Source of the DNA: Pisaster brevispinus
Taxonomy: Eukaryota > Echinodermata > Asteroidea > Forcipulatida > Asteriidae
DNA length: 64,000 nucleotides
Direction: 5' to 3'
Assembly (NCBI GenBank): GCA_023634235.1
Contig: JAMKCF010000007.1
Span: forward strand, 16,064,592 to 16,128,591
Each line of letters begins with the position of its first letter. Within the stretch, counting starts at the first letter, position 1. The notes under the pieces are model-generated. The model saw only the letters and a list, made by a program, of their open reading frames with translations, made no database searches and was not told where the DNA came from. Of this stretch, positions 36,035 through 48,337 are shown piece after piece. The position numbers and the translations under genes were made by a program.

Positions 36035-36287
36035 GCATCCAGAGTCATGTTTTTACTTGCACATATCTCTATTTTTGTACATATTTTGGCACACACTGAG
36101 CACAGAAACCGTCCACCGTCGGCAGCCGCACCCTTGTCTAGATGCTGAATAGGCTTTGACAAGTAGCTGGATAGATGTAGATGTTATTAAAAACTTAAGG
36201 CTGGTCCTAAATTAGGACGAGTAACTCGTCCTAACTCGAGATAAGACTAGTCTTAACTCTTTGTGAAATCCACCCCTGCTAGATAAT

Positions 36288-38480
36288 CTGCCGTGGGGTA
36301 AAAACATATACGTTGTCTGCTTGTAATTAGAAAAAGCGTGTTAAAAACATTGAAAATACAACGAAAAAACGTAACATTTTATTCGGTTAATTTGTAATCT
36401 AAAGAGTCCAGATATCAAGACAGTTAAACAGCTGTGCTTGAGTGTATGGATGAGTAACGGTGTCCAACGAATACAGAACTCGGAGACATCACGTCCGTAC
36501 ACGTTCTTTTTTTATAGAACATGAAATGTTTTGTGATTTTGTCTTCTTCAATGCTCCATACGGTCTTTTTAATTGCCGTAAACACGATGCATTTATGTTA
36601 CTTGGCTAGTAGGAAAAAACAAACAACATAAAAACAAAAACCGATTTTCTAAAACAGAAGTGTTGCAGCCCCGACCCCAAACCGGATAAAACAGCCTGAC
36701 ACATCTTGAACGAGTCGGTGATGGGTGAACTGACTACCTCAATGTGAGAAACATTGCAATAAATAATCACTGACATACCAGCTTAGCTTTTGGTTAAGCA
36801 GCAAGTTGAAAAAGTCTCTGTTTTTTGGAACACTTACGAACAAGCAATTCATTTTCTAGTGTAATTAACTTTTTGATTTTTCTAAATCAGACAAACTTTG
36901 ATTTTACCAGCTTGTTCGACTCTTATATATGGTACATCACAATAGTATTAACATAAAAGTAAATAGTATTGATCTTTCCTTAGTTTAAAATCATTCATAA
37001 TTTTTGAACTGTTTTGTTCTTGGAATTGAAAATGGTGTAGCATTAGAATTAAAGACGCATGCTCGACTAGCTAACAAACGACAAATTTGCACCGCGAGAA
37101 GTCACATTTTTAAACCCTGAACACCGGGCCGCCCGACCTGCTCTGCTCTAAACACCCGAAAGAGGAGGTGAAGAGGGGACGCAGGTGTGCCAGCAAGCCC
37201 AGTCTAAAAATAGCACAGGGCACACGCGCGCTATTTGAAACGCTCATTAATTATGCAGCGACTTATAAAGTTGCATGTTCTAGCAATAACATCAATTTTT
37301 CTGTAGCGGGATAATTCACTGCATTAACTTAATTGTAGGTCTAATTCACCGATAGGTGTTCACTAAGAGGTGAATTCAAAGAATGTGTTTGGATTTCGTG
37401 TACTGTTCTTAAGGCCAACACTCAGCGCAAGCTGCAGGCCTGTTTAAATTGCTTGTGGCAACCAAATTGGAAAACAACCCAAAATTGGCCTTAAATGCAA
37501 TGTAGCAGGAATTTTAGGCCTATATGTAGAGCTTGTTTATTATATCAGCCCCTGAAACCAATAAAAACCTTTATAGCCTACAACGAAGTTGTTTTACTAG
37601 AACAGCAATTACAAACAACCAAAACCGCTAAACACATCTACTTTGACAGAGGGCGCAATAAGAAAAAGACGCTTCTTGTGTGTGCGTGTTTTAAAACTAA
37701 ACAACATATAGAATCACTTGATGCTTACTTATTTTTTTTAATGCTGTTGTGTATTCGGTTTGAGATCAACGAAGAGCATTAAGTTATACAATAATAATAA
37801 AAAAGAAAGACTATTTATGTACCGCCTTACATGTAAGGCATAAACCCAAAAGCAATCGGAGTGGATTGGAACTAATATACGCATGCGCTTTTAACTCTTC
37901 ATCCTCAACTGAAGATAACAATGGCAAAACTTGTCTCTAATTATGAAACTGTTCACCATCATTCCTCATAAAAGATGCATTTCAAAACAAACCTTGTTGA
38001 AAAAAAAACACCAAAAGCAAGGTTTGGGTGTGCTTGGTTTGTTGAAAAGTTGTTAAGAAACTCTTCTTTTTTTTCGATCAAGCTTTTTATATTATGTTTA
38101 GAGAAAATCAACATTCACTTTTTAAAAATAAAACTCTTTTATTGTAGAATCTGATTTTTGTGTTAACGTAAACAAGAGAATTTCTAAATAGCTTTAAGAC
38201 GGAGGGCGCTATTTTTTTATGTTTTTATTTTTATTTTTTTTTTTAAAGGTTTGCAACATTACATTTTATGAATTGTTGAAAAGACCGTGTAAGTCTCGCG
38301 ACGATAAGGTCACCATTGAGCTTCCGTGCACTTCTTAGCCGAGGCAACAGCACCATAAGAAAGATGGATTTCCACAAGAATAAAACTGCTTGGAAACCCA
38401 TTTCAAAGGCATTCAGCTCGTTATAGTTTGGTTATCTTACATTTTTGTAAGCGATGGGAGAGGCCAGGGAGTACGGCTAC
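36288..38480. other. Conserved non-coding island of unit B (pairs with 6712-8460)
   Basis: Matches unit A through the GC-richer block (about 37120-37250) and the TATA-like cttataaag near 37262. A B-specific piece of around 700 bp lies within about 37570-38330. No frame is convincing as a gene. Confidence 0.35.
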
Positions 38481-39465
38481 TACCACCAACACATTATCTA
38501 ACTGTGTCTGCGTACAAACACAAGCAAGTAATTTCTTGCCGAATAATGGCTCGAAATAAATTATGCGGTATCTTTGACAATACCTCCTGAACTATGGCAT
38601 GCTAGATCTAGAGAGATGCAAGTTTTACCTTAGTCTTCATAAATATGTCTACATCCGAAAACGAGACTTCATCAACTTTGAGCAATTTTAATACCGAAAT
38701 ACACCAGCATGTGGGGAAACTCCGAATGCTCCTCAAAGGAATGTTCAACAATATTGTTGTACACAGTGCTTTAAAACAGACAACAACAAAGTTAGGAGGA
38801 TCAAATCATTCTCAGAAGAATGCTGGATTTGATTGAGTTTTATACTGTTGAAAAACTCTACTTAATTAAAACCCTTAAATGCGTGAAAAGCCAAATTTAT
38901 ACGCAAATGCTTGAAAGGTTCAATAGTTCTTACCACACCATCTAAGGTATATAAAAAAATTGTTGTGCATTTCCCAAAAATTGTTCATTTAAGTGACTTC
39001 TTTACATGCCAAGCTATTGTCTAGAATTATTTGAGTCCTTAAGTTACCCAGTAACTGATTCTTTTCCCTCATTGGCTAAGCTCTAATTATTCAAGCAATT
39101 CCCCCGACTTTACACCGACAAGCCAATATTTACTACTACACCACCCAATATATATATTTCGAAAAATACATGTGAAACATATTCTGGGGTCTGCCCCCCC
39201 CCCCACTTATTTGTGTAATGGTCCATTCTAAGATATCACTGAATTTGACTCCCACGGGATCTGGCCTCATTAATCTCGGTGTGGTATGATCAATTGGACC
39301 TTTCCCTCCTTTTTAAGTGCGGCAAACTATTTTTCTAAATTCGACGTTTGTCACCGATTCATTATAATTGCCGCACTTTTGCAGTGCGAAAATCATTTGA
39401 GTTCGACACGGCAAAAGTGTGACGTTTAGCACGGGCCTAAGGCTGTTGTAATGTATAGCAAATGC

Positions 39466-39538
39466 TAAATCTAAACATGTTAACGTGGCAATCCAGCCAC
39501 GTTAAATCTAAACATGTTAACGTTGCAATCCAGCCACA
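39466..39538. repeat. 37-bp tandem duplication
   Basis: Two near-identical copies beginning taaatctaaacatgttaacg and continuing with tggcaatccagcca. They form a simple local duplication upstream of gene copy B. Confidence 0.8.
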
Positions 39539-40740
39539 GCTGCAGCCGATTGTTTAATTTAAATCATTATGTGAACTTCACAAACAGCGCCCTCAACGTT
39601 ATTGCAATCACCAAATATGAATTTGCATAAAGATCACCGTGGAACCCTCTCAAATAAGTGTAATTACAAAAGTGACTGTTGGTTGTGTTACTCTTTCAAC
39701 CTGAAACAAAAAGCCTGATGGAAGAAAAACAAACCTTTTTCTTTTAAATATCTCTACAACACTGTATTACAAACACACCAAACCGTATGAGTTTTTTTTT
39801 TTTTAAATGCGTCTTTAAATTACAAAAACGTTCAAAATGGAAAATGACAACGACGATGCAGTTACAGTAAGCGAGACAAAGTTGGAAACAATAAATGCGT
39901 TTTGAGTTGACTTTTCAAAGAACTTAAGAAACTCGATGTTTGAATATGCAGAGGTAAACATTCAACAAACGAGGAACAGCTGTAGCAAACGAACTGCCAC
40001 ACGTATTTTGGAACGAGACTTCAAAACTGTAGGAACTCTATAGATGAGTTGTAGACCAGGACGAGCGAGAGAGGGAGAGCTTTAGACTGGGTCAAGGGTC
40101 GTGTGCAATTGGTATCGATTCATTCTTATAATATTAAAGTGGCAAACACGCCGCGGAGCGCACTCAATATGGTCTGAATTATAGGGTTTTAAAAACTCAA
40201 TAAACTCAAAGTCGTCAACTTCAAATGTTTTAAGAGTGACAAGATGTCAAAATATGTACTAATATATTTAATTGTAATAACACAGTCAAAGATGTGATCA
40301 GCAAAATGGTAAAATAATTGCATTCACATTTAATTAAAAAGCTCGGACAGGTATTATTACTTTCGATACCACTCTGGCACAACCGGTGTCCTTTGCGGAC
40401 CGGCATGCAAGGCTACATAAATGTTTGTAAATAAAACATGGACTACATTTTCTGTCACTTAATAATACAAAAACAACAGCACTTGATGTAAATTTACAGT
40501 TCGTGTCATTAAATCACTAGAGGAGAAACACAATTATTTGGCCACCCGTCATCGTATCCTTCGCGTGAAATTTAGAGCTTTCCTAACACAATTGTTGACA
40601 ACTGCATGACGGGCACCAGACTATTTGTCTTCCTACTATTCAGGTCTCGACACTCACGTCAAGTACGATGCCGGTAAGTTCACCATGCCCCCAGAAATAT
40701 CATGAACTACTGAGTACTAGTTAACTGAAAGAAGAAACAT

Positions 40741-40828
40741 CAAAAACAACAACAATAACAACAACAACAATGAAAACAACAACAACAAAAACAACAGCAG
40801 CAGCAGCAACAACAACAATAAACAGCAA
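40741..40828. repeat. (CAA)n/(CAG)n microsatellite
   Basis: Interrupted aac/caa repeats with a short cag block, about 540 bp before the ATG of copy B. It is complementary in sequence type to the TTG array in intron 1. Confidence 0.85.
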
Positions 40829-41372
40829 CGGTACAGTACAAATACATGTTCTTCAAGCTTGCAAAATAGTCTTTAAGCTTACAAAATTGACAAAATTGTG
40901 TGTCACTGAATAATACACAAACATTATGTCACCGTAGCAGTCAGTCTCCGCCTACCCAGCGTATAGAGTGTGACCCTGATTTTGTTTTTCTATATCTCAC
41001 CTTGCGTTTCCACTGGAAGGAAAACACGGCTCAATCCATTTTGTTAAAAAAGGTAAGATTTCATTGTTTCCCCTGGCAATAAAGGTTTTCAGGAGCAATG
41101 GCAATTAGTGGAGGACATTGATGCTTGAAAACACAGGCTAGACACGACGTATTTTGAAATGGAAGCAAGTGCTAAGAGCTGAAACATGAAAGGTACACTA
41201 GATTTTGTCATGATGTACACATATATTGATCAGAAGTAATTCAACACCCCTGCTATTTTATTGACCATCCCTCCTAGGCGATATTACTTCAACGGTGATT
41301 CGGTGCACTGCATCATTTCCACTGTTGATCTGGCGTCGACCAGTTGTGGAAAGACACGCAAAAATACAAAAT

Positions 41373-42006
41373 ATGAAAACTCTGATATCGTTCACCATGG
41401 CGATGGTCGCGTGGGTGTCCTACGAGGCATCAGCGACTGAGACTAGTTGCACCACCAGGTCCCGTGGAAGCATTTTCCTGCCACACCAGCACCACGCACT
41501 GATCGGTCACTCGTTCCTGAATCAATCAGGGACAGGTCGGATCAAGTGTGTGATGCTTTGCTGGAGGCACAGTCGCTGTTTGTCATTCAACCACAATGAC
41601 ATCAAAAGCATTTGTCAGCTCAACGACGCCAGCAAAGAGGATTTTCCTGATAGCTATAAGCAAGTTGGCGGCTTTTCCTACTTCGGTGGCTCATCAAATA
41701 AAGCCGCACCACTCCTTGAAGAGACGAAGATGACAACCAAGACAGAGCAAGAAACATCGCAAGCCCAGACAACGACTCAACAAGTAAACTTGTTTTTTGT
41801 TTTGTGTGTGTGCTTGTGGACGCATGGAAGGGTATCTGTGGGGTCCTCCAACAATGGAACAATGGACCCCACAAGGTAATTTCAGTGGGAGCAATTGGGC
41901 CCCACAAGGGTTTTTTTTTTTTAAAGGGAACAATAGAACAACAATAGCAGTACCCCACTAACCGGATCCGTACGGCTAGGTGTTTTTGTGTGTGTGTTTG
42001 CGGGTT

Positions 42007-42102
<96 letters not shown>

Positions 42103-45100
42103 TGTTGTTGTTGTTTTTTTTTTAGGGGGTGAGCGGATAACAATCTTTGGTAATAGTATCACTATTAATTAAAATTAACTCGAACGTATAAGACTGTAAT
42201 CAGAATTGCTCTGATAAATTTAAAGCCAGACGATAAAGACACAGCAGGGAACCGAACTCAAATGACGACATTCACAAACAGGTGCGTCAATGTTGAGTGG
42301 TTGTATAGAGAAAGGGAACACCATGCGGCCGTTGTTTAATTGACACTTCGAAAAGTTCGTACTTCCAGTCCTTGCAAACGTCTGTAAGCGTCGCCCGTTT
42401 TATCTTTTGTTTACTCAAGTTTTCTTAAGATACTTTGGGCCTATACCCTAGAAAGCGGAATCTACGGTTGAATTTAAAGACAACATCGATTCTAATTATT
42501 GTTACCAACAGTAGCAATACATGCTGTAGGCTTACAAGGCTTCTTGGTGTTCAGGCCGTTTCCGAATTAGCGGCTGTGACTGGCCGAGAGCAACATCCTT
42601 AGCAACAGCCACAGCCGCTGCTGCCAATTCCTCCATGGTCTGAGATCTTAACTCTGAAAACTAATCCTGTCAATAGTTTGGACGAATTTAAGCTTCTCTG
42701 AAGAACCCAAGAATTATAAAATGTTTGGACTCATATTAAAAAATGACTTAACTGTTCCATTTATGTCACTCTATAGATCACCAATGTTTCAAAGGACTTT
42801 TCAACACAAACACCCGACATAACTTCAGCAAAACCAGGTAGGAATCGGGACTGATGTTGTCCGTTCAAGTTTACCGTTTAATTGTTTAGATCATTGTTTG
42901 CGTGTACGTAGTGTCTTTTGTGTTGTGGAGGCGAACAGGAACTAAACCAAACGTTTGAAAACATTATTGTATCCCAAGCTCGTTCCGATTGAAAGGCGTT
43001 TTCAAAGTCACAGACTAAACAGGTTTCGTCAGTTAAAAAAACTCCATAAAGATCACGTCGGATTTTTTTACCAAAAAGAAAAAAAGAAAAAATATAAAAA
43101 AACCTCATTATCAATTTGTAGGATATCGTAAGAATATATTCTGGCAACAATTATGTTTAAAACTTCTATACTTCATACAACAGTTGATACTGTAGGTCCT
43201 AGAATAAAATGTCCCAAAATGGTGTTCGGCTTAGTCAACGACAGCTCAGCTAGTACTATTCTTCAGTGGGCGGAGTCAAGATATGCGTTTGACTACGAAG
43301 ATGACGCGTCATACCGAGGGACATGCACGAACGATGACGGTGGGACGCAAAACTCAGGTGACTTCTTCAAAGTGGGTATCACCAGAGTCACGTGTAGGGT
43401 TTGGGATGCTGCTGGTAACCTTGGGCAATGTACATTCCTAGCCAATGTCACAGGTTTGTAACACAATTAATGTCTACTGAAATAAACAAAATCAAAATTT
43501 AAAACATGCACTTTTCTTTGTAGTTGAAAAATCCAATAATGTTCCTTTAACTCTGTGGGTTCGTACCAAACGCTTTGAATGTGCATCTATAGCAGATTAA
43601 CTGCCATTTCTATTTTCATGGATGGAAAATTGAACCAATTGATGAAAACTTGTAACTTAACGTGAAAGCAAGTTAGCAAGGCAGCTTCTGCCATCAAATT
43701 CTTGACAAAATAAAAAGCGTCAGAACAAACACTAGTGGTTTGGTTGGAAGTTCACATTGATTTTGTTTTTCTTTTCAGTTTTGCAATTTTGGTGTTTTTG
43801 TTGTTGTTTTTTCCAATTTTGTTTTCTTCATATTTATATAAAACCAGTTTGCAGCATGTTTCCCCTCGGTATGGAAAGCGGCGCCATCGCCGACCATCAG
43901 ATTACTGCAAAGAACGTCTTGAACGACGACTACGCAAACTACGGAACATCACTAGCTAGGCTTAATGCCAATGGCAAGTGAATCCCTTTTTATGAAGACT
44001 CCGCGACAAAACGACAATTATAATTGTTTTATGTTAACATGAGTAAATAAAAATCCCCTTGGTCATTTTCAAATTTTTGTCAAATATAACTTCGGTCGAT
44101 GATATTAACAAACGGGTACATATTGCATGTCGTCCAATTAGCTGCACAAACATAGGGGCAGTACATTGTTTGTCAGCTACCATTGCCTTTTCTTCCACAG
44201 CATTGAAAACTGATAACCGATCAAACTTTTAGAAGCAGTCAAACATTATGTACAAAACGAAATGATAACGTTCGCTACGTTTCATTCCTACACTCTATGA
44301 TCTTCCGGGTCAGAATCGACCAGGATTCCGGGTCCCATGCAGGGACCATGACCTATTTCTGGGTCAGCCTCACCCTAAATATTTGATTTTGCTTCAGATT
44401 CTGTGTCAATTTGATCCATTTCTGGGTTATTTTGACACGGAGTCCGGATCAAACTGACCCAGGTATTACGGGTCAGGACTAACAGACACGGTCAGTTCTG
44501 ACTTGGGAGTTTTTATGTGTAGCTATCATGTACGTTAGTACTGCTTCAGTCAAATCTCGATTTGTAATGGTTCAAACAGGTTCCTGGTGTGGGATAGGAC
44601 AAACTCATGCATGGATTCAAGTGGATTTTGGACACACTGTGGACATCTATGCCCTGATTGTTCAGAACCGCTACCTATCAGCCGACCACGTGTTGTACTT
44701 TGAGCTGGCGTATAGCAATGATGGAAACACATGGACGGTTATGAAGGACAGCGACGGAACGAGAAAGGTAATAATAAAATGTACTATAGCGTTTTGTGTG
44801 GCTTGCTTTAAGTGTAAAAAAACACACTTGATGTTGGTTATTAGTATTTACCGATGTTCCCGTTCCTCCAGATCAAGATGGGAATGTCAAGTTCATACAT
44901 TAGTAAATATGTTGAGGCCCGCGGCAATCTGAAACAAGATTCAACAGGTGACCTCATAATACTCCCATTTAGTTGTTGCTTGTCCAGCAAAAAAGGCGTT
45001 CCCCGACATCAAACATAATATTATTCCACGCTTTTTGCCACTAAGAGTGATAATGATAAACATCTAGAGGCTGGTCATCAGAGGACTGAGAGGAGTATCC

Positions 45101-46467
45101 ACTGTGAGGTAAAAACAAAAAGGGTCAGTACATGTTCGTATTTCTATGAGTGGCTTTTAGGCCCACCAGAAGTCACCTCCTGACCCCCCCCCCCCTCTCC
45201 AATCCGACAAAGCAATAGCGCCACTGATTCACGCTTTGATATAGACACACATTTAACTCAACTAAAACATTTAGATTTGGTTTGTGTGGGTTGCGTTTCT
45301 GAAAAAAGAAGAAAACTAGCAACATAATTTAACTGGCCTGGGGAGGGGGGGGGGGATTATCGCCACCAATGCACCACCTAGTTGAACAAATCTCATTTGA
45401 CTCTCGCGACGCAGACAGTTGGCAGTTCAACATCTCAACAGCTTTGTGTTTGTCTAAACGACAAACACCTTATGACTAGTTTATTATTAGTATTACTTAT
45501 TATTAGTGTAAGTGTACTTGAACTTTATTATTTTATTTATCTTATGTGGTTTAATTTACTGGAACATTTATCTCTTATTTTCGGAATTAAAAAAAGTCGT
45601 GAAATATATCTTTTTTAAATAATGATGGGCCCTTTAAATTTATAAGATTGCGTATGTATTAAGCAAATAATGATACAGCGAATTACTTCCCGTCAACCCT
45701 TTAGTTAATTTTTCGCGAGTTGGCGTCGGACCGAGTTGACTCATCGTTTTGCCTCGTGTCTCGGAGATACCTCATCGTTGAATTCCGAGTTTCCGAGAAA
45801 ACCTTTCTCAGATTTCCGTGTTGCCGAGACACCTTATCTTGGAATTCTGTGTTCCCAAGATACCTGATCATTGAATTTCATGTTTCCGAGATACCTTATC
45901 TTTGAATTCCGTGTTTCCGAAAAACCTTATCTTTGAATTCCATGTTTCCGAGATACCTCATTGTTGAATTCCGAGTTTCCGAGAAAACTTATCTTGGAAC
46001 TCCGTGTTTCTGGTATACCTTTTCATTGAATTCCGAGTTTCCATGAAAATAGTCTGTGTTTCTTAGATAAATTATCTCGGTAACTCAGTAAAGTGAAGGC
46101 AATTTAAGCTTCCGTATATTAGTGTACCGCGCCATGTGTACAACAAAATGAACAATTATGTGTAGCTACCAAAATGAATGAGGGTCGCAATGTTTTTCTT
46201 TATCAACTTATGTCGAAAAATAGAGCAAAAGAAAAGGTTGTGTCTACAACAAAAGATAGTTTGATTTTCCAAAAAATGATTTAATAAGGTTGTGATCTAG
46301 TTACATTTTTTTTTTAAATCCAGGTCTTTAGAGCTGACCTAAGTGATTGGGTCTTTGTCCAGACCACAGCACAGAGAATGGTCCGATCAAGATTCATCCG
46401 CCTGACACCTGTTATTTACAAAGGAGATAATCCATGCATGCGCTTGGAAGTCATCAGCTGCAAGTAA
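41373..46467 (+). CDS. Secreted PAN-HYR-F5/8C protein, copy B, six exons
   Basis: Exons: 41373-41783, 42777-42837, 43184-43453, 43848-43973, 44580-44767, 46324-46467 (1200 nt, 399 aa, all phases consistent). A signal peptide (about 1-21) is followed by a PAN/apple-like module at about 26-104 (Cys26, 59, 63, 69, 81; KCVMLCWRHSRCLSFNHND). Next come a Thr/Gln-rich linker, an HYR domain (158-247; KCPKMVFG, FFKVGITRVTCRVWDAAGN) and a complete 152-aa F5/8C domain (248-399; LGMESGAIADHQITA, WIQVDFGHTVDIYAL, SRFIRLTP, LEVISC). The start is chosen by the signal peptide and alignment to copy A. PAN and F5/8C modules bind proteins or glycans elsewhere, and HYR often mediates adhesion. A secreted recognition or adhesion role is inferred. 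Copy B looks intact. The next AATAAA is at 46900. Confidence 0.87.
42007..42114. repeat. (TTG)n microsatellite in intron 1 of copy B
   Basis: About 33 uninterrupted TTG units followed by a short broken end. Poly-Cys and poly-Gln reading frames across it are artefacts. Absent from copy A. Confidence 0.95.
43974..43979 (+). other. GC-type 5' splice site (GCAAGT), intron 4 of copy B
   Basis: Same site and same reasoning as in copy A: exon 4 ends in phase 1 at 43973 and joins exon 5 at 44580 to read NANG-SWCG. Conservation in both paralogues supports real use. Confidence 0.75.
44300..44485. repeat. Cluster of GGGTCA/TGACCC-type hexamers in intron 4 (copy B)
   Basis: Counterpart of 15055-15235 with nearly all hexamers kept, though one ctgggtcat has become ctgggttat. 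Confidence 0.4.
45752..46045. repeat. 31-bp minisatellite, intron 5 of copy B
   Basis: Counterpart of the unit A array with the same unit, the same number of copies within reading error, and scattered differences. Confidence 0.85.
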
Positions 46468-48337
46468 ATACAACAATGGCAAGACTTACCTACCTATAAT
46501 TAATCTATTTCATTTAGTCTTTATGATAAAAAGAAGCACCCTTAATAACAAATATAGAGACAATCTTGTATGATGTTTGTGTGGTGCGTGGAAGTTTTTA
46601 ACACTGAATGGCACATTCAGGTTTTAAATATCAGGTAAGAGCCTTGGACTCAAAAAACAAAGTCGAACACAAACCTATCAAATCAACCTGAAGTCATTTT
46701 GGTCATCAGGAATGCAGGAATGCAGACAAACTCACTCGCTAACGCCATGGTACTGTTTCCAGCTATGTCTTTTTTTAAATATTGTTTTCAACAGTTCCTT
46801 GGCCTTGCCTCAGAAGGGGTCAATTATTTAAGGCAAACTTTGAGGGAAAAAAATCTGACGAGAAATGGGACAAATTGTCAAGTCTCACCGATTAATTTTA
46901 ATAAATGTCAAAGTGTGTTCCAAAGGGGCCAAATCTTCAAACACCAGTAACATTACGAGATCTCTTTTTCAAAAATGTATCTTAACCCAAATCCTACTTA
47001 TTAACATACTGCAAGTGATAACCTCCTTGTTAACAATGGTGTACATACCATGAATGAAATTCTACTTAAATAGTGATATCTATAATTTAATAACTCATGC
47101 TATGATTTTCTTTTGATTGGTAAATATAATTGATGGTATTGCTTGTGTATAATAAGGTAACTTCACTTGAAGCTTTTGTACATAAAGATGAATAACCCAG
47201 ATAATCGCAAATAACTGCATTTGTATTTGTGATGATATATATTGCACATCTTGATGTGGTTATGCATGTAGCATCAAAGAAACTCATTATTTGTAAAAAC
47301 GTTATTACACACAGTAAAACCATTGTTTGTACAAACAAAGTTCTCCCTCACACTCCTAACACTTCATTTTCCCCTAACGTTTGCGCCACAGGGATCAGTT
47401 ATTTCAGGCTGACTTTTACAAATATGAAATTTGCCAAGAAATGGGACTAATTGTCAGGTTTCACTGATTCAGATTAATAAACGCTGAAGTGTGTTCCTAA
47501 GTGACCAAACCTCCAAATACCAGAAAGGTTGCACAAATACATTTGTGCCCACATGTTTTGGAAAAACCACTTTGCTTGGTAAGTTTTCTGAGTAAAAATA
47601 GTTTAGGAATTGAATTTTACAAAATGTTTGTATCACAATGTTTTACATCACTGGAACATGACTCCACTTACAAGGTGAAATTGGTGTTGGTTTAATGATT
47701 CATGCTGTAATTGTAGTTTGATTTGTAAAGTTATTGTTGTTATTTGCCTAGTGATCGATAGGATTTGCTTATGTTAATATTAACTTCACTTGAGGTTTTT
47801 TTTACATGAAGATAAAGCATTCAGAAAAATCGCAAATAACTGCATCTGTATTTGTAATGGTAAACACAACTTGATCCGGTTTAACAGGTAAGATTTAATT
47901 CTTAAAATAATGCAGAGTACTTGCTCTGCCAAAAAACTCCAAAACAACCAAACAAACAAACAAACATTTTTTGGGGGGAATAATAGCCTGGTTACCTACC
48001 CTGGTAAGGCTTTAATCAACTTGACTTACACTCACTTTGTTTTCAAGCAATCAGTGTAAGCTTTAATGATGCAAGCATTACAAAATAAAAATTCATACCT
48101 CGATGACAATTCCAAAAGAACCGTTAACAAAAACAAAAATTGCCTTGTTAATGTGACGTACAAGGTTCCCAGAAGATTCAGATTTATAATGCTGATGAAT
48201 TACCTGGTTTTAGAAGATTTCTGAATGTACAGCTTCTCTTGATATTTAATGATTATTATTGGAGTAATTAATTGTTGAGTTTGTGCTCGGTAGAAAAAAA
48301 CCCAACATTATAGGGTAGATGGTTTCGTTTTAGTGTA
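46468..48337. other. Downstream region of gene copy B, non-coding
   Basis: Pairs with 19265-21150 of unit A. No gene is supported. AATAAA at 46900-46905 is the first clear polyadenylation signal after the copy B stop. Confidence 0.45.
46900..46905 (+). terminator. Candidate polyadenylation signal of copy B (AATAAA)
   Basis: AATAAA about 430 bp after the stop, also kept in unit A at 19705-19710. The nearer A-copy signal is AATATA here. Confidence 0.35.

Larger units (their letters stand above)
32111..36193 (+). mobile_element. CR1-like non-LTR retrotransposon, nearly full length
   Basis: Order: 5' region (about 32111-32828) with YY1-like caagatggcggc (32356-32367), an N-terminal 2A-like peptide, PHD finger, APE-type endonuclease, reverse transcriptase, then a 150-bp 3' region ending near gatagatgtagatgtt. 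There are no LTRs. No complete ORF1 was seen upstream. One frameshift separates the endonuclease and reverse-transcriptase parts; otherwise the frames are open. Both borders with the foldback arms are approximate. Confidence 0.85.
32056..36279. mobile_element. Foldback/MITE-type DNA transposon (hAT-like), split by a CR1-like retrotransposon
   Basis: The left end (tcagggttcgatttcacaaag) and the inverse of the right end (gcaggggtggatttcacaaag) are terminal inverted repeats. Both arms continue with aagactagtc- and taggac-type motifs (left about 32056-32110, right about 36194-36279). Flanks tagataaa (32048-32055) and tagataat (36280-36287) form an 8-bp target duplication with one mismatch. The ends starting CAGGG and the 8-bp duplication suggest hAT ancestry. 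The interior belongs to the retrotransposon. Confidence 0.65.
38481..41372. other. Unit-B-specific upstream region of gene copy B
   Basis: Little similarity to unit A between about 38490 and 41270. It holds a 37-bp tandem duplication (39466-39538) and a CAA/CAG array (40741-40828). Inverse motifs aagtgcggcaa and ttgccgcactt lie near 39316 and 39368. No gene is supported; short frames lack domains. The promoter of copy B must lie at its right end, but only weak TATA-like tattttatt (near 41253) was noted. Confidence 0.4.

Noticed and set aside
41620..42172. Poly-Gln and poly-Cys proteins
   Set aside because: They are translations of the (TTG)n microsatellite in intron 1 of copy B.
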